The translations under genes were made by a program, and so were the position numbers. Of a stretch of 64,000 nucleotides of DNA, positions 1-8,192 are shown piece after piece; the stretch's first letter is position 1, and each line of letters begins with the position of its first letter. The stretch spans positions 1,205,324-1,269,323 of the forward strand of contig NZ_BAABJY010000001.1 of the NCBI RefSeq assembly GCF_039543545.1. Reading direction: 5' to 3'. The notes beneath the pieces are model-generated. The model was not told the DNA's origin and ran no database searches. It worked only from the letters and a program-made list of their open reading frames with translations. Source of the stretch: Luteimonas vadosa. Its GTDB lineage: Bacteria > Pseudomonadota > Gammaproteobacteria > Xanthomonadales > Xanthomonadaceae.

Positions 1-1043
1 GTGTCGTTGATGACCTTGAGGTGGTCCAGGTCCAGGTAGGCGAGCGCGCGCGGCGGCGAATCGGGCGCGGCCAGCGCGTGCCGGACCTGCTCTTCGAAGG
101 ATTGGCGGTTGGGCAGTCCGGTGTTGGGGTCGGTCGTCGCACGCAGGACGAGGCGGTCGCTGGCACGGCGGCGTTCGAGCACGGTGGATGCCAGCAGCAG
201 CGGGAGCAGGGCCAGGATGCACAGGTAGCCGAGCAGGTTGAGGGTATCGAGGACGCTCCGCGGCGCGGCGAACCCGCTCAGCTCCTGGCCGGTCATCACG
301 CCGATCATCAGGATCGTGCCGAGCGTCCCGCCCACGGTCCAGCCGGGCGGAAACCGCAGGGCAGCCCAGGCCAGCAGGGCCAGGGGCAGGGCCGTCAGCC
401 CCAGCGTGTACTCGCCTTCGAGGCTGGCGCCCCAGGCCATCAACAACAGGGAAAGCGCCAGCAAGGTCAGCCAGGCCAGCCTTTCGGACTCTTCGGCCAA
501 CGGCGACACGCCGACCGCCACGGGCCCCGTGCCGGTCCGCAGCACCGCCAGCACCGCGGGCGTGACCGCGACGACGCCGAGGAAATCGCCGAGGATCCAG
601 CGCGCGAAGGCCTGGAGCGTCCCTTCCCCCGGCATCATGCCGGCTTGCAGCAGTGCGGGCACGCCAATGATCGCGCTCAGGACCGCCAGGACGATCCCGC
701 CGGCGACGATGGCCACGACCGAGGCCAGGTCCAGTGCATCCTCGCCCTGGGACCGGCGGGCCAGCCAGCCGCCGGCAAGCGTGCCGAGGGTGTTGGCCAG
801 CAGCGAACCCACCACGAAGACGCCCGGGACGGGGGAGATGACCAGGTGGTACGGAAGCAGCGCGGCGGGCACGATCGCGGTGGCCGGCAGGCCGAAGCGC
901 ATCACGGCTGCCACGCCGATGCCGGCGGCCGGCCAGAACAACGTGACGTCGCCGCCCATGCGCATGGACGTTTCGCCGAGCACGCAGCTGCCCAGGTACA
1001 GCGCCGTCAGCACGACCAAGGCGATGGGCGTCGGGATCCTCAT
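1..1043 (-). CDS. MASE1-GGDEF diguanylate cyclase (C-terminus off the window)
   Basis: An open frame runs from ATG at 1043 off the left edge, about 347 codons seen. The first ~265 residues are very hydrophobic, with roughly eight membrane segments, and look like a MASE1 sensor. A linker reading TTDPNTGLPNR follows, the usual entry to a GGDEF domain, then AYLDLDHLKVIND, the metal-binding Asp region. The GG(D/E)EF loop itself lies outside the window, so catalytic activity cannot be judged, and a downstream EAL domain cannot be excluded. It is probably an inner-membrane enzyme making cyclic di-GMP. It lies 99 nt beyond the stop of another GGDEF gene on the same strand, so the two may be co-transcribed. 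Confidence 0.85.
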   Translation of the reverse strand, partial: MRIPTPIALVVLTALYLGSCVLGETSMRMGGDVTLFWPAAGIGVAAVMRFGLPATAIVPAALLPYHLVISPVPGVFVVGSLLANTLGTLAGGWLARRSQGEDALDLASVVAIVAGGIVLAVLSAIIGVPALLQAGMMPGEGTLQAFARWILGDFLGVVAVTPAVLAVLRTGTGPVAVGVSPLAEESERLAWLTLLALSLLLMAWGASLEGEYTLGLTALPLALLAWAALRFPPGWTVGGTLGTILMIGVMTGQELSGFAAPRSVLDTLNLLGYLCILALLPLLLASTVLERRRASDRLVLRATTDPNTGLPNRQSFEEQVRHALAAPDSPPRALAYLDLDHLKVIND

Positions 1044-1142
1044 CCCGGCAGCTTACCTGCGGGGCAGCGTATGCAGCGACCGCCGCCAGTCCGCAGGCAG
1101 CAATCCCGGCCGGTCCCGGTCGATGGCAGCGACGACAGGGCG

Positions 1143-4100
1143 TCAATCACCGTGCTGGACCGACGACACGATCCGGATGCGACCCGACCCGATCATCCCC
1201 ATGGGATCGCTGCGCAGGTCCTGGAGGAGGGTGGCGGGGTCGGTGGTGGCGGTCGGCTGGAACGCCGCCCATCCGTCGCGTCCGTGGCGCTTGACGAAGG
1301 ACAGCGCCAGGTCGGCCAGTTCCACCGTCGCCTCCCATCCCAGCGGCAGCCGGTGGTCGGTGAACACGGGGTAGTCGGCCAGCCCGATCGAGCAGGTCAG
1401 GCGGAGCGGTTCGGATTCGTCGACCACGAAGACGTGCGAGGCGATGGCGTCACGGATGCGCTCGGCGATCAATTCCAGGTGGCGGCCCGGCATCGGGCGG
1501 AAGACGAGCAGGAATTCCTCGCCGCCCCAGCGCACCAGGTAGTCGCTGCTGCGCACCAGCCGCGACAGCACCCGGGCGACCTGTTGCAGCACCTGGTCGC
1601 CGACGGCGTGCCCCCATGTGTCGCAAATCGCCTGGAAGTGGTCGATGTCGACCATCGCGAAGCGCAGCACCTGCCCGCCCGGCCCGAGCTGCCCCATTTC
1701 CCGCTTGTAGAAGGCAAGGTCGGCGGGCACTTGCGCGCTCAGGTAGCGGCGGTTGCGCAGCGCGGTCAGCGGGTCGGTCTGGCTGGCTTCCTCCAGCCGC
1801 TGGTTGGCGATCCCGAGGTCGGCGGTGCGCCGCTGGACCACTTCTTCCAGCGCCTGCTGCCCCCGCAGGTGGCGCAATTGCTGGATGCGGTAACCGGCAT
1901 AGATCAGGCTGGCTGCCACCAGTCCGATCAGCACCAGGAACAGCGTGGTCTCGTGGAACCGGGGCTGGATCGCGAACGCCAGCCTGGCGGTCCCGGTTTG
2001 CCAGACGTCGGCGTTGTTGCTGCCCTGGGCCTCGAACACGTAATTGCCCGGCGGGAGGTTCGTGTAGTTGGCCGAACGCTGGGACACGTCGGCCAGTTCG
2101 CGCCAGTCGCTGTCGTAGCCCCGCAGCCGGTAACGCAGGCCGATGCTACCCGGGTCCTGGAAGCTCAGGGCGGTGAAATCGAAAGCCAGGTCCCGCTGGT
2201 CCGGGGGTAGCGCGCCGCCGGCGATCGTGGCCGCCGGATGCCAGCCGGCGCTGCTGCGGAGGCCTTCCACGACCACCGTCGGCGGCACCGCGTTGCGGAC
2301 GATTCCACCGGTATCCATCACCACGATGCCGTTGCGGCTCGGCAACCACAGTTCCCCGTCCTGGATGAATCCCTTGGACAGGCCCGCGCCATTGCAGCAG
2401 AAGCCCCGCTGGCCGCTGCGGCGATCGCCGCGCTCGTTGTGCAGCATCTGGCCGCGCACGCGGTCGAGCATCCCCCGGCTGAAGGCCTGCAGGTCGCGCA
2501 AGGGAACCCTGTGCACGCCGCGGATCCCCGCCGCCCACACGTATCCCCGGCCGTCCTCGGTGATGAAGAAGGGAGAGTTGACCGGCATCCCCTGCTCGGC
2601 TCCCAGGTGCACCCATCGGCCGCGGTCGAAGAAGTACATGTCCTCCGACAGCGCGCCGACCAGGAGCCCGCCCGTGGACAACTCGTGGATGGCGGTGACG
2701 TCCAGGTCCGGGGGGAGTCCCAGGCGGTCGCCCACGAGCCGGAGCCGTTCGTCCACGAATTCGTACAATCCGACCTGGGTGCCGACCAGCATCCGTCCGT
2801 CGCGTGTTTCATGAAGTGCGCGGACGCGTGGGTCGGCCAGCCCTGCCTGCGTGCCAAGGTGTACGAGTCGCCCGTCGTCCTGACGATAGACGCCCTGCGT
2901 GGTGGCGATCCACAAGCGGTCTTTCCGATCGCGCAGGAAACCGTTGACCTGCGCGCCGGACAGGGCTTCGAAGCCATCGGGCACGTGGATGCGCCCGTCC
3001 CGGTACTGGGCGAGCCCGCGGCGGGTACCGATCCAGACGAGGTCTTCTTCCGGCAGCAGGCTGTAGGCATTGGGATGGGGCAACGACTGGCCGGAAGCAA
3101 GCAAGGTGTACCGGCCCTGGTCGAACAGCGACAACCCATCCTGGGTGCCGACCCAGACCCGCCCGCGCGGACCCCGCGCCAGCGACCACACGACCGGCTC
3201 GTTCAAGCCCTCGATCGTGCTGTAGCGCCGGGTCCAGCCGTTCCAGAGGCGGGCGATGCCATCCCATTGGCTACCCAGCCAGAGGTTGTTTTCTCGATCC
3301 TCGAAGATGGCCCGCACGCTGTTGAAGGCGCCCGGGCTGCCGTCCGCGACGAACTCATGCAACGCGCGGTCCCGCAGGCGCCCCAGTCCGCCGATGGCCC
3401 CCACCCACAGGTTGTCGTCGCCGTCCTCGTACAGCGCCAGGATCGGTTCCTCGGCGAGTACGCGCTGGCCTTCGAACCTGCGCCAACCCTGCTGCGTCCG
3501 GTAGAACAGGCCCTGGTTGCTGCCCGCCCACAGGCGGCCCTGCGCCCGCAACAGCTGGCCCACCGTCGCGCTGCCTGCTTCCCGCGGCAGCGGCTCCAGG
3601 AACACCTGGTCGCCGCGGATTCGATAGACGCCGCCCAAGGTGCCAGCCCACAGGAGGTCGCCTTCGGGCAAGAGTGATTCGGCGGGGCCGGGAAGCGGCC
3701 GGACGAAGCGCAGGCCTTCGCCTTGCACGCGGAACACGCCGTCGGGCGTCCCCACCAGCACGGGGCCCTGCGCATCCCGCGCCAGTGCGCGGATATCAAG
3801 CGGCTCGTGCCTGGCGTCTAACGCCGGCACCCTGCGCCAGCGGTCGTCCTCGCGAACCGCCAGGCCCTTGTAGGTCCCCACCCAGAGACGATCCCCGCGG
3901 TCGCTCAGCAGGGTGTTGATGAACTGGCCGGGCAATTCCGGCGTGTTCTGCAGGTTGTAGGTGGTGAATCGCACGCCGTCGAAGCGTGCGACGCCCGCCT
4001 GCGTCGCGACCCACAGGTAGCCCAGCCGGTCCTGGGTGATCGCGTTGGCGGTGATCTGCGGCAGGCCCCGTTCGATCGACCAGCTGTCGCGGACGTAATG

Positions 4101-4223
4101 GTGGAAGGCCTTTTCCGGATCCAGCGCGAGGACGGGTTGCGCGCACAGCGAGACCAGCGCGACCGCGGAGGCGGCAAGCCAAGTCAGCACCGTGGGCGTC
4201 TGCTCCCGACCCTTTTCCGCCAC
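1143..4223 (-). CDS. Periplasmic propeller (Reg_prop/Y_Y_Y) diguanylate cyclase
   Basis: About 1026 residues. Order: signal peptide (~1-33, ending VLA), a long run of Reg_prop beta-propeller repeats of the type LGYLWVATQAGVARFDG and DNLWVG (~40-690), a Y_Y_Y domain (YRLRGYDSDWRE), one transmembrane helix (~755-777), a short coiled coil, and a GGDEF domain (~812-975). The catalytic loop reads RWGGEEF, so it should be active. An RSSD motif five residues upstream matches the inhibitory I-site for cyclic di-GMP. It probably senses a periplasmic ligand and makes cyclic di-GMP in the cytoplasm. I chose GTG at 4223 because GAGGGGG lies 6 nt upstream and the signal peptide follows at once. ATG at 4265 or 4280 is possible; the frame stays open into sdaA but those starts would overlap it. 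Confidence 0.9.
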   Translation of the reverse strand: MAEKGREQTPTVLTWLAASAVALVSLCAQPVLALDPEKAFHHYVRDSWSIERGLPQITANAITQDRLGYLWVATQAGVARFDGVRFTTYNLQNTPELPGQFINTLLSDRGDRLWVGTYKGLAVREDDRWRRVPALDARHEPLDIRALARDAQGPVLVGTPDGVFRVQGEGLRFVRPLPGPAESLLPEGDLLWAGTLGGVYRIRGDQVFLEPLPREAGSATVGQLLRAQGRLWAGSNQGLFYRTQQGWRRFEGQRVLAEEPILALYEDGDDNLWVGAIGGLGRLRDRALHEFVADGSPGAFNSVRAIFEDRENNLWLGSQWDGIARLWNGWTRRYSTIEGLNEPVVWSLARGPRGRVWVGTQDGLSLFDQGRYTLLASGQSLPHPNAYSLLPEEDLVWIGTRRGLAQYRDGRIHVPDGFEALSGAQVNGFLRDRKDRLWIATTQGVYRQDDGRLVHLGTQAGLADPRVRALHETRDGRMLVGTQVGLYEFVDERLRLVGDRLGLPPDLDVTAIHELSTGGLLVGALSEDMYFFDRGRWVHLGAEQGMPVNSPFFITEDGRGYVWAAGIRGVHRVPLRDLQAFSRGMLDRVRGQMLHNERGDRRSGQRGFCCNGAGLSKGFIQDGELWLPSRNGIVVMDTGGIVRNAVPPTVVVEGLRSSAGWHPAATIAGGALPPDQRDLAFDFTALSFQDPGSIGLRYRLRGYDSDWRELADVSQRSANYTNLPPGNYVFEAQGSNNADVWQTGTARLAFAIQPRFHETTLFLVLIGLVAASLIYAGYRIQQLRHLRGQQALEEVVQRRTADLGIANQRLEEASQTDPLTALRNRRYLSAQVPADLAFYKREMGQLGPGGQVLRFAMVDIDHFQAICDTWGHAVGDQVLQQVARVLSRLVRSSDYLVRWGGEEFLLVFRPMPGRHLELIAERIRDAIASHVFVVDESEPLRLTCSIGLADYPVFTDHRLPLGWEATVELADLALSFVKRHGRDGWAAFQPTATTDPATLLQDLRSDPMGMIGSGRIRIVSSVQHGD

Positions 4224-4347
4224 GACACGCCCCCTCGGTCGTCGTCCTGTTGGGCCGTCGACCATACACCCCGGGCGCATGGAGGTGGTATTCAGGATCG
4301 GATGCGTGCAGCCGTGCAGGGGCTTGTCGAACGCATGCGGGTGCGCA

Positions 4348-5730
4348 TCAGCACTCGATGACGTTGACGGCCAAGCCGCCGCGTGAGGTTTCCTTGTACT
4401 TGTCGCGCATGTCGCGGCCCGTCTCGCGCATCGTCTTGATGACCTTGTCGAGGCTGACCTTGTGCTTGCCGTCGCCGCGCATCGCCATGCGGCTGGCATT
4501 GATCGCCTTGACCGAGCCCATGGCATTGCGCTCGATGCACGGGATCTGCACCAGGCCGCCGATGGGATCGCAGGTGAGCCCGAGGTTGTGCTCCATGCCG
4601 ATCTCGGCGGCGTTCTCCACCTGGCCGGGCGTGCCGCCCAACGCCGCGGTCAGGCCGCCGGCGGCCATCGAGCAGGCCACGCCGACTTCGCCCTGGCAAC
4701 CTACCTCGGCGCCGGAGATCGAAGCGTTTTCCTTGTAGAGGATGCCGATCGCGGCTGCGGTGAGCAGGAAATCGCGCACGCCCTGTTCCGTGGCGTTCCG
4801 GCAGAAGCGCCGGTAATAGTGCAGCACCGCCGGCACGATGCCGGCCGCGCCATTGGTCGGCGCCGTCACCACGCGCCCCCCGGCAGCGTTTTCCTCGTTG
4901 ACCGCCAACGCGAACAGGTTGACCCAGTCGAGCATCGTCAGCGGATCCTCGTCCGCCGCGTCCGGCCGCGCCTCGAGTTCGGCATGCAGCCGAGGGGCGC
5001 GACGGGTGACGTGCAGGCCGCCGGGCAGGGTGCCGGGCGACGCGATGCCACGCTCCACGCAGCCCTGCATCGCCGCCCACAGTTCATCCAGGCCGGCGTC
5101 GATTTCCTCGCGCGTGCGCCAGGACTGCTCGTTGGCGTACATCAGCTCGGCGATGCTGATGCCGTGCGCATTGCAGGTCGCGATCAGCTCGTCGCCCGAA
5201 TTGAACGGGTAGGCGACGTGGGTCTGGTCGGCGACGATGCGGTCCTCCGCGGCCTCGTCCTGGTTGACCACGAAGCCGCCGCCGACCGAGTAATAGTCGC
5301 GCGACGCGATCTCCTCGCCGTTGCCGTCGAAAGCGGTGAAGCGCATGCCGTTGGTGTGGTGGGGCAGCTTCTGTCGCTTGTTCATGACGAGGTCGGTCTT
5401 CTCGTCGAAGGCGATGGCATGGCTGCCGGCCAGGCGCAGCGACTTCTCGCCGCGGATCCGTTCCAGGGCTCCGGGGATGATGTCGGGGTCGATCCGGTTC
5501 GGCCAATGGCCTTCAAGGCCCATCAGCACGGCCTTGTCGGTGCCGTGGCCACGTCCGGTCAGCGCCAGCGAGCCGAACACCTCCGCGCGCACACGCGCGA
5601 CATCGCCAAGGCGCCCGGGCTCGTCCAGCCAGCGCTCGACGAAGCGGGCGGCCGCGCGCATGGGTCCCACCGTATGCGACGAGCTGGGACCGATGCCGAT
5701 CTTGTAGAGGTCGAAGGTACTGACGGCCAT
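4348..5730 (-). CDS. sdaA: L-serine dehydratase (ammonia-lyase), single-chain, iron-sulfur
   Basis: 460 residues, full length for the single-chain bacterial enzyme that deaminates L-serine to pyruvate and ammonia in the cytoplasm. The N-terminus has the family motif IGIGPSSSHTVGPMRAA. The C-terminal half holds the conserved cysteines expected to bind the [4Fe-4S] cluster (EVGCQGEVG, LTCDPIGG, IPCIERNAMG). The last residue is Cys (VIEC), as in the Legionella enzyme whose C-terminal Cys folds into the active site when substrate is absent. It is monocistronic, or read toward the propeller cyclase gene. The divergent neighbour on the plus strand starts about 50 nt away. Confidence 0.95.
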   Translation of the reverse strand: MAVSTFDLYKIGIGPSSSHTVGPMRAAARFVERWLDEPGRLGDVARVRAEVFGSLALTGRGHGTDKAVLMGLEGHWPNRIDPDIIPGALERIRGEKSLRLAGSHAIAFDEKTDLVMNKRQKLPHHTNGMRFTAFDGNGEEIASRDYYSVGGGFVVNQDEAAEDRIVADQTHVAYPFNSGDELIATCNAHGISIAELMYANEQSWRTREEIDAGLDELWAAMQGCVERGIASPGTLPGGLHVTRRAPRLHAELEARPDAADEDPLTMLDWVNLFALAVNEENAAGGRVVTAPTNGAAGIVPAVLHYYRRFCRNATEQGVRDFLLTAAAIGILYKENASISGAEVGCQGEVGVACSMAAGGLTAALGGTPGQVENAAEIGMEHNLGLTCDPIGGLVQIPCIERNAMGSVKAINASRMAMRGDGKHKVSLDKVIKTMRETGRDMRDKYKETSRGGLAVNVIEC

Positions 5731-5783
5731 GCCGGTATTCTACGCCCCGCACCGATCGCCCCGTGCGTGCCGAGCGACCAGCG

Positions 5784-6014
5784 ATGCCCATCCTGATCCT
5801 GTACCAGCGCGACGACTGCCATCTCTGCGACCTGGCGCTGGAGGTGCTGGCGCATGCCCGCGTGCCCGAGTTCGACAGCGTGTTCATCGACGGCGACGAC
5901 GCCCTGGAGGCGCGCTACGGCCTGCGCGTGCCCGTGCTGCGCGACGATGCGCGCGGCCTGGAACTCGAGTGGCCCTTCGATTCCGCGGGGTTGCGCCGCT
6001 GGCTGGATGCATGA
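5784..6014 (+). CDS. Glutaredoxin-like DUF836 family thiol protein
   Basis: 76 residues from ATG at 5784. The start reads MPILILYQRDDCHLCDLAL, with a CxxC redox motif (CHLC) just after the first beta strand, followed by a VPVLRDD segment matching the cis-proline loop of thioredoxin folds. This is the small glutaredoxin-like DUF836/YruB-type family. Substrate and partner are unknown. An in-frame GTG at 5763 could add seven residues, but the ATG fits family length better. It is divergent from sdaA. Confidence 0.75.
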   Translation: MPILILYQRDDCHLCDLALEVLAHARVPEFDSVFIDGDDALEARYGLRVPVLRDDARGLELEWPFDSAGLRRWLDA

Positions 6015-6086
6015 GCGGGACAGGGGTGGAACGCCGATGGCCCGCCCGTGGCCAGAAACGGCAGCGGTCCCGCTGCCGCAAGTCGG

Positions 6087-6641
6087 CTAATCCGCCGCCT
6101 CCAGCAGCACGCGCGTCTCGATGGCCACCGCATCCTCGATCGTCTCGGTCGCGGCCCAGTCGCCGCCGCCGACGCCGAACTCGAGCCGCTTCACCGTCGC
6201 CTTGCCCTCGAGCACGGGTCTGGCGCCCGGCGACCAGCTGAACTCCAGGGTCACCGGCTTGTTGATGCCCCGCAGGCTGAGCGTGCCGTCGGCGGCGAAG
6301 CGACCCCCGCCCAGGCTGCGGAATCCGCGGGCGCTGTAACGGGCCTGGTTGAACCGCGCGCTGTCGAAGAAGGCAGGTCCACGCAGCTCGCCGTCGTATT
6401 CCTCGACGCCGAGGGTCGCGGTGGCGAGCGGAATGACGACTTCAAGCCAGCCTTCGCCGGGCGCGGACGGGTCGAACGACATCCGCGTGGCGAAGCCGGG
6501 GAATTGGCCCTGGAAGCGCTCCCCCTGGAAGTTGCCGTAGAACATCAGCGTGGAACCGGGGGCTTGCGTGTAGTCGCCGGCTTGCGCGGTGGGTGCGGCC
6601 AACAGCAGCAGCGCGGCGAGCAGGGAGGATCTAGCGATCAT
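6087..6641 (-). CDS. YceI-family periplasmic lipid-binding protein (short)
   Basis: 184 residues with a signal peptide (LLAALLLLAAPTAQA). The body is a YceI-type beta barrel thought to bind polyisoprenoid or other amphiphilic lipids in the periplasm, ending with the typical GRFAADGTLSLRGINKPVTL strand. Its start overlaps the end of the cytochrome b561 gene by 11 nt, so it is the last gene of a three-gene operon with a second, longer YceI gene at the front. Family membership is firm; ligand and role are not known. Confidence 0.88.
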   Translation of the reverse strand: MIARSSLLAALLLLAAPTAQAGDYTQAPGSTLMFYGNFQGERFQGQFPGFATRMSFDPSAPGEGWLEVVIPLATATLGVEEYDGELRGPAFFDSARFNQARYSARGFRSLGGGRFAADGTLSLRGINKPVTLEFSWSPGARPVLEGKATVKRLEFGVGGGDWAATETIEDAVAIETRVLLEAAD

Positions 6642-7230
6642 CGCGTCGACTCCCGGCAGGGGGCTGCGGTGGGCCACCGTGCGACCAGCTGCCAGGCAGC
6701 ATGCGCACCAGCGTGGCGTCGCGCCGGAACAGGTGGTGGTGGAAGGCGGCGGCGGCATGCAGGGCCGCGACGGAGACCAGGGTCCAGAACAGGAATTCGT
6801 GGATTTCCTCCGCAAGCTCGTGGAGGGCGTTGTCCTGCGCGGCGATCGCCGGCAGGTCGAACAGCCCGAACCACTGCAGGGGGAATCCCGCCGCGGAGTT
6901 CAGGAGCCACCCGCTCAGCGGGATCGCCAGCAACAGCGCATACAGTAGCCAGTGCGACAGCCGGGCGATGCTTACCTGCCAGCGCGGGATGCCTGGCACC
7001 GGCTCCGGCCTGCCGGCGTACCAGCGCCAGAGCAGCCTGAGCACGGCCAGCGCCAGGATGGTCAGCCCGAAGGACTTGTGCAGCGCGTACACCTGGAGCT
7101 TGTCCGGGCCGTTGCGCAGGTCCTCCATCCAGAGCCCGACCGTGCCCTGGCCGAGGATCAGCAGCACGATCAACCAGTGCAGCGCCTGGCTGACGATGCC
7201 CCATCGTTCGCGCGTGTTCTTCAGCTGCAT
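6631..7230 (-). CDS. Cytochrome b561 family membrane di-haem protein
   Basis: 199 residues with four transmembrane helices. Histidines expected to ligate two b haems are visible in SQALHWLIVLL, YALHKSFGL, ARLSHWLLY and AALHAAAAFHHH. The family moves electrons in the inner membrane, and in Escherichia coli the homologue yceJ sits next to yceI. Here it lies between two YceI genes, overlapping the upstream one by 10 nt and the downstream one by 11 nt, so translation is probably coupled. A possible link with lipid quinone carriers bound by YceI is inference. Confidence 0.9.
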   Translation of the reverse strand: MQLKNTRERWGIVSQALHWLIVLLILGQGTVGLWMEDLRNGPDKLQVYALHKSFGLTILALAVLRLLWRWYAGRPEPVPGIPRWQVSIARLSHWLLYALLLAIPLSGWLLNSAAGFPLQWFGLFDLPAIAAQDNALHELAEEIHEFLFWTLVSVAALHAAAAFHHHLFRRDATLVRMLPGSWSHGGPPQPPAGSRRDDR

Positions 7231-8018
7231 GGGGGCTCCTGTCCGCGGCCGGCGTCGGCAGTCTGCGGGGCTCCAGTCAAACCGGGTGCCGCGACGTCCA
7301 TTGGCGAAGGCGCGGGATCGGTTGGCGGCGAACCGCCTGCCCCGGTTCCAGCGATGTGGTCGTCGTCCACCCGGTCACCTTCGCCGCCCTCGTCGCCGGA
7401 AGTGTCCAGGCGCGCCCTGCTGCGCGTGGCTTCCGCTTCGATGCGCAAGTCGACGCGGTCGCCGATCACGGATTGCCAGGCGGTGATGCCGAAGTCGGAC
7501 CGGCTGAGCGTGGTGGTGGCGGAAAAACCGACCGTACGCCGGAACGGCGGCAAGGGATGGCGTCCCAAGCCATTGAGGCGCACGTCCAGCACGACTTCAC
7601 GGGTCACGCCACGCAGCCGGAGGTCGCCGAACACGCAGGCGCGCCCTGGCGACAGGGGTTGGACGCGGGTCGAAACGAAGCGTGCGACGGGATGGTTTTC
7701 CACGTCCAGCAGGTTGCGCGCCATCGTCGCGCGGTTCCACTTTTCGTCGCCCAGGTCGAGGCGCGAGAGCGGGATGTCGGCGCGCAACATCGCGGTGCCC
7801 CAGTCCTCCGGATCGAAGCGCAGCACCCCCGAGCTGCCCGAGACGGTCCCCAGCGCCTTGGAGAAGCCGGCATGGTCCACCGCGAACTGCACCCGCGTAT
7901 GCACCGGATCGAGCGCATACGTCTCGGCTCCCGCGGCGCGCGCGCCGGCGATGGCCAGCAGCGACGCGACGACGATGACGGTGGGGACGATGGCGGCGGG
8001 GCGCGGCACGTGGGGCAT
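7221..8018 (-). CDS. YceI-family protein with extended C-terminal tail
   Basis: 265 residues from ATG at 8018. A signal peptide ends near GARAAGAETYALDPVHT, and the mature start ETYALDPVHTRVQFAVDH is classic YceI. After the YceI domain (~35-205) there is a ~60-residue acidic and proline-rich tail rich in Gly, Asp and Pro that other YceI proteins usually lack. It is the first gene of the YceI-b561-YceI operon. About 175 nt separate it from the divergent hybrid kinase gene, which probably holds both promoters. Confidence 0.85.
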   Translation of the reverse strand: MPHVPRPAAIVPTVIVVASLLAIAGARAAGAETYALDPVHTRVQFAVDHAGFSKALGTVSGSSGVLRFDPEDWGTAMLRADIPLSRLDLGDEKWNRATMARNLLDVENHPVARFVSTRVQPLSPGRACVFGDLRLRGVTREVVLDVRLNGLGRHPLPPFRRTVGFSATTTLSRSDFGITAWQSVIGDRVDLRIEAEATRSRARLDTSGDEGGEGDRVDDDHIAGTGAGGSPPTDPAPSPMDVAAPGLTGAPQTADAGRGQEPPCS

Positions 8019-8192
8019 TGCGGTTCGATCGTTCCTGGGGCCTTGGGGAAGGATTCTAGGCGTGGAGGCATGAATCCGGTGGTCACGGCGCCGCTTGCGC
8101 CGGCAACGCAGCGTTGCGACGATGGCGGCGGGGACGCGGCTGGTACGCAGGGAAGCGTGCGCGACGCCGCCATTACGGGAAGGGAGTCGCGT

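Noticed and set aside
21..2210. Plus-strand open frame of 729 codons over both GGDEF genes
   Set aside because: Antisense to two well-supported cyclase genes and of biased composition.
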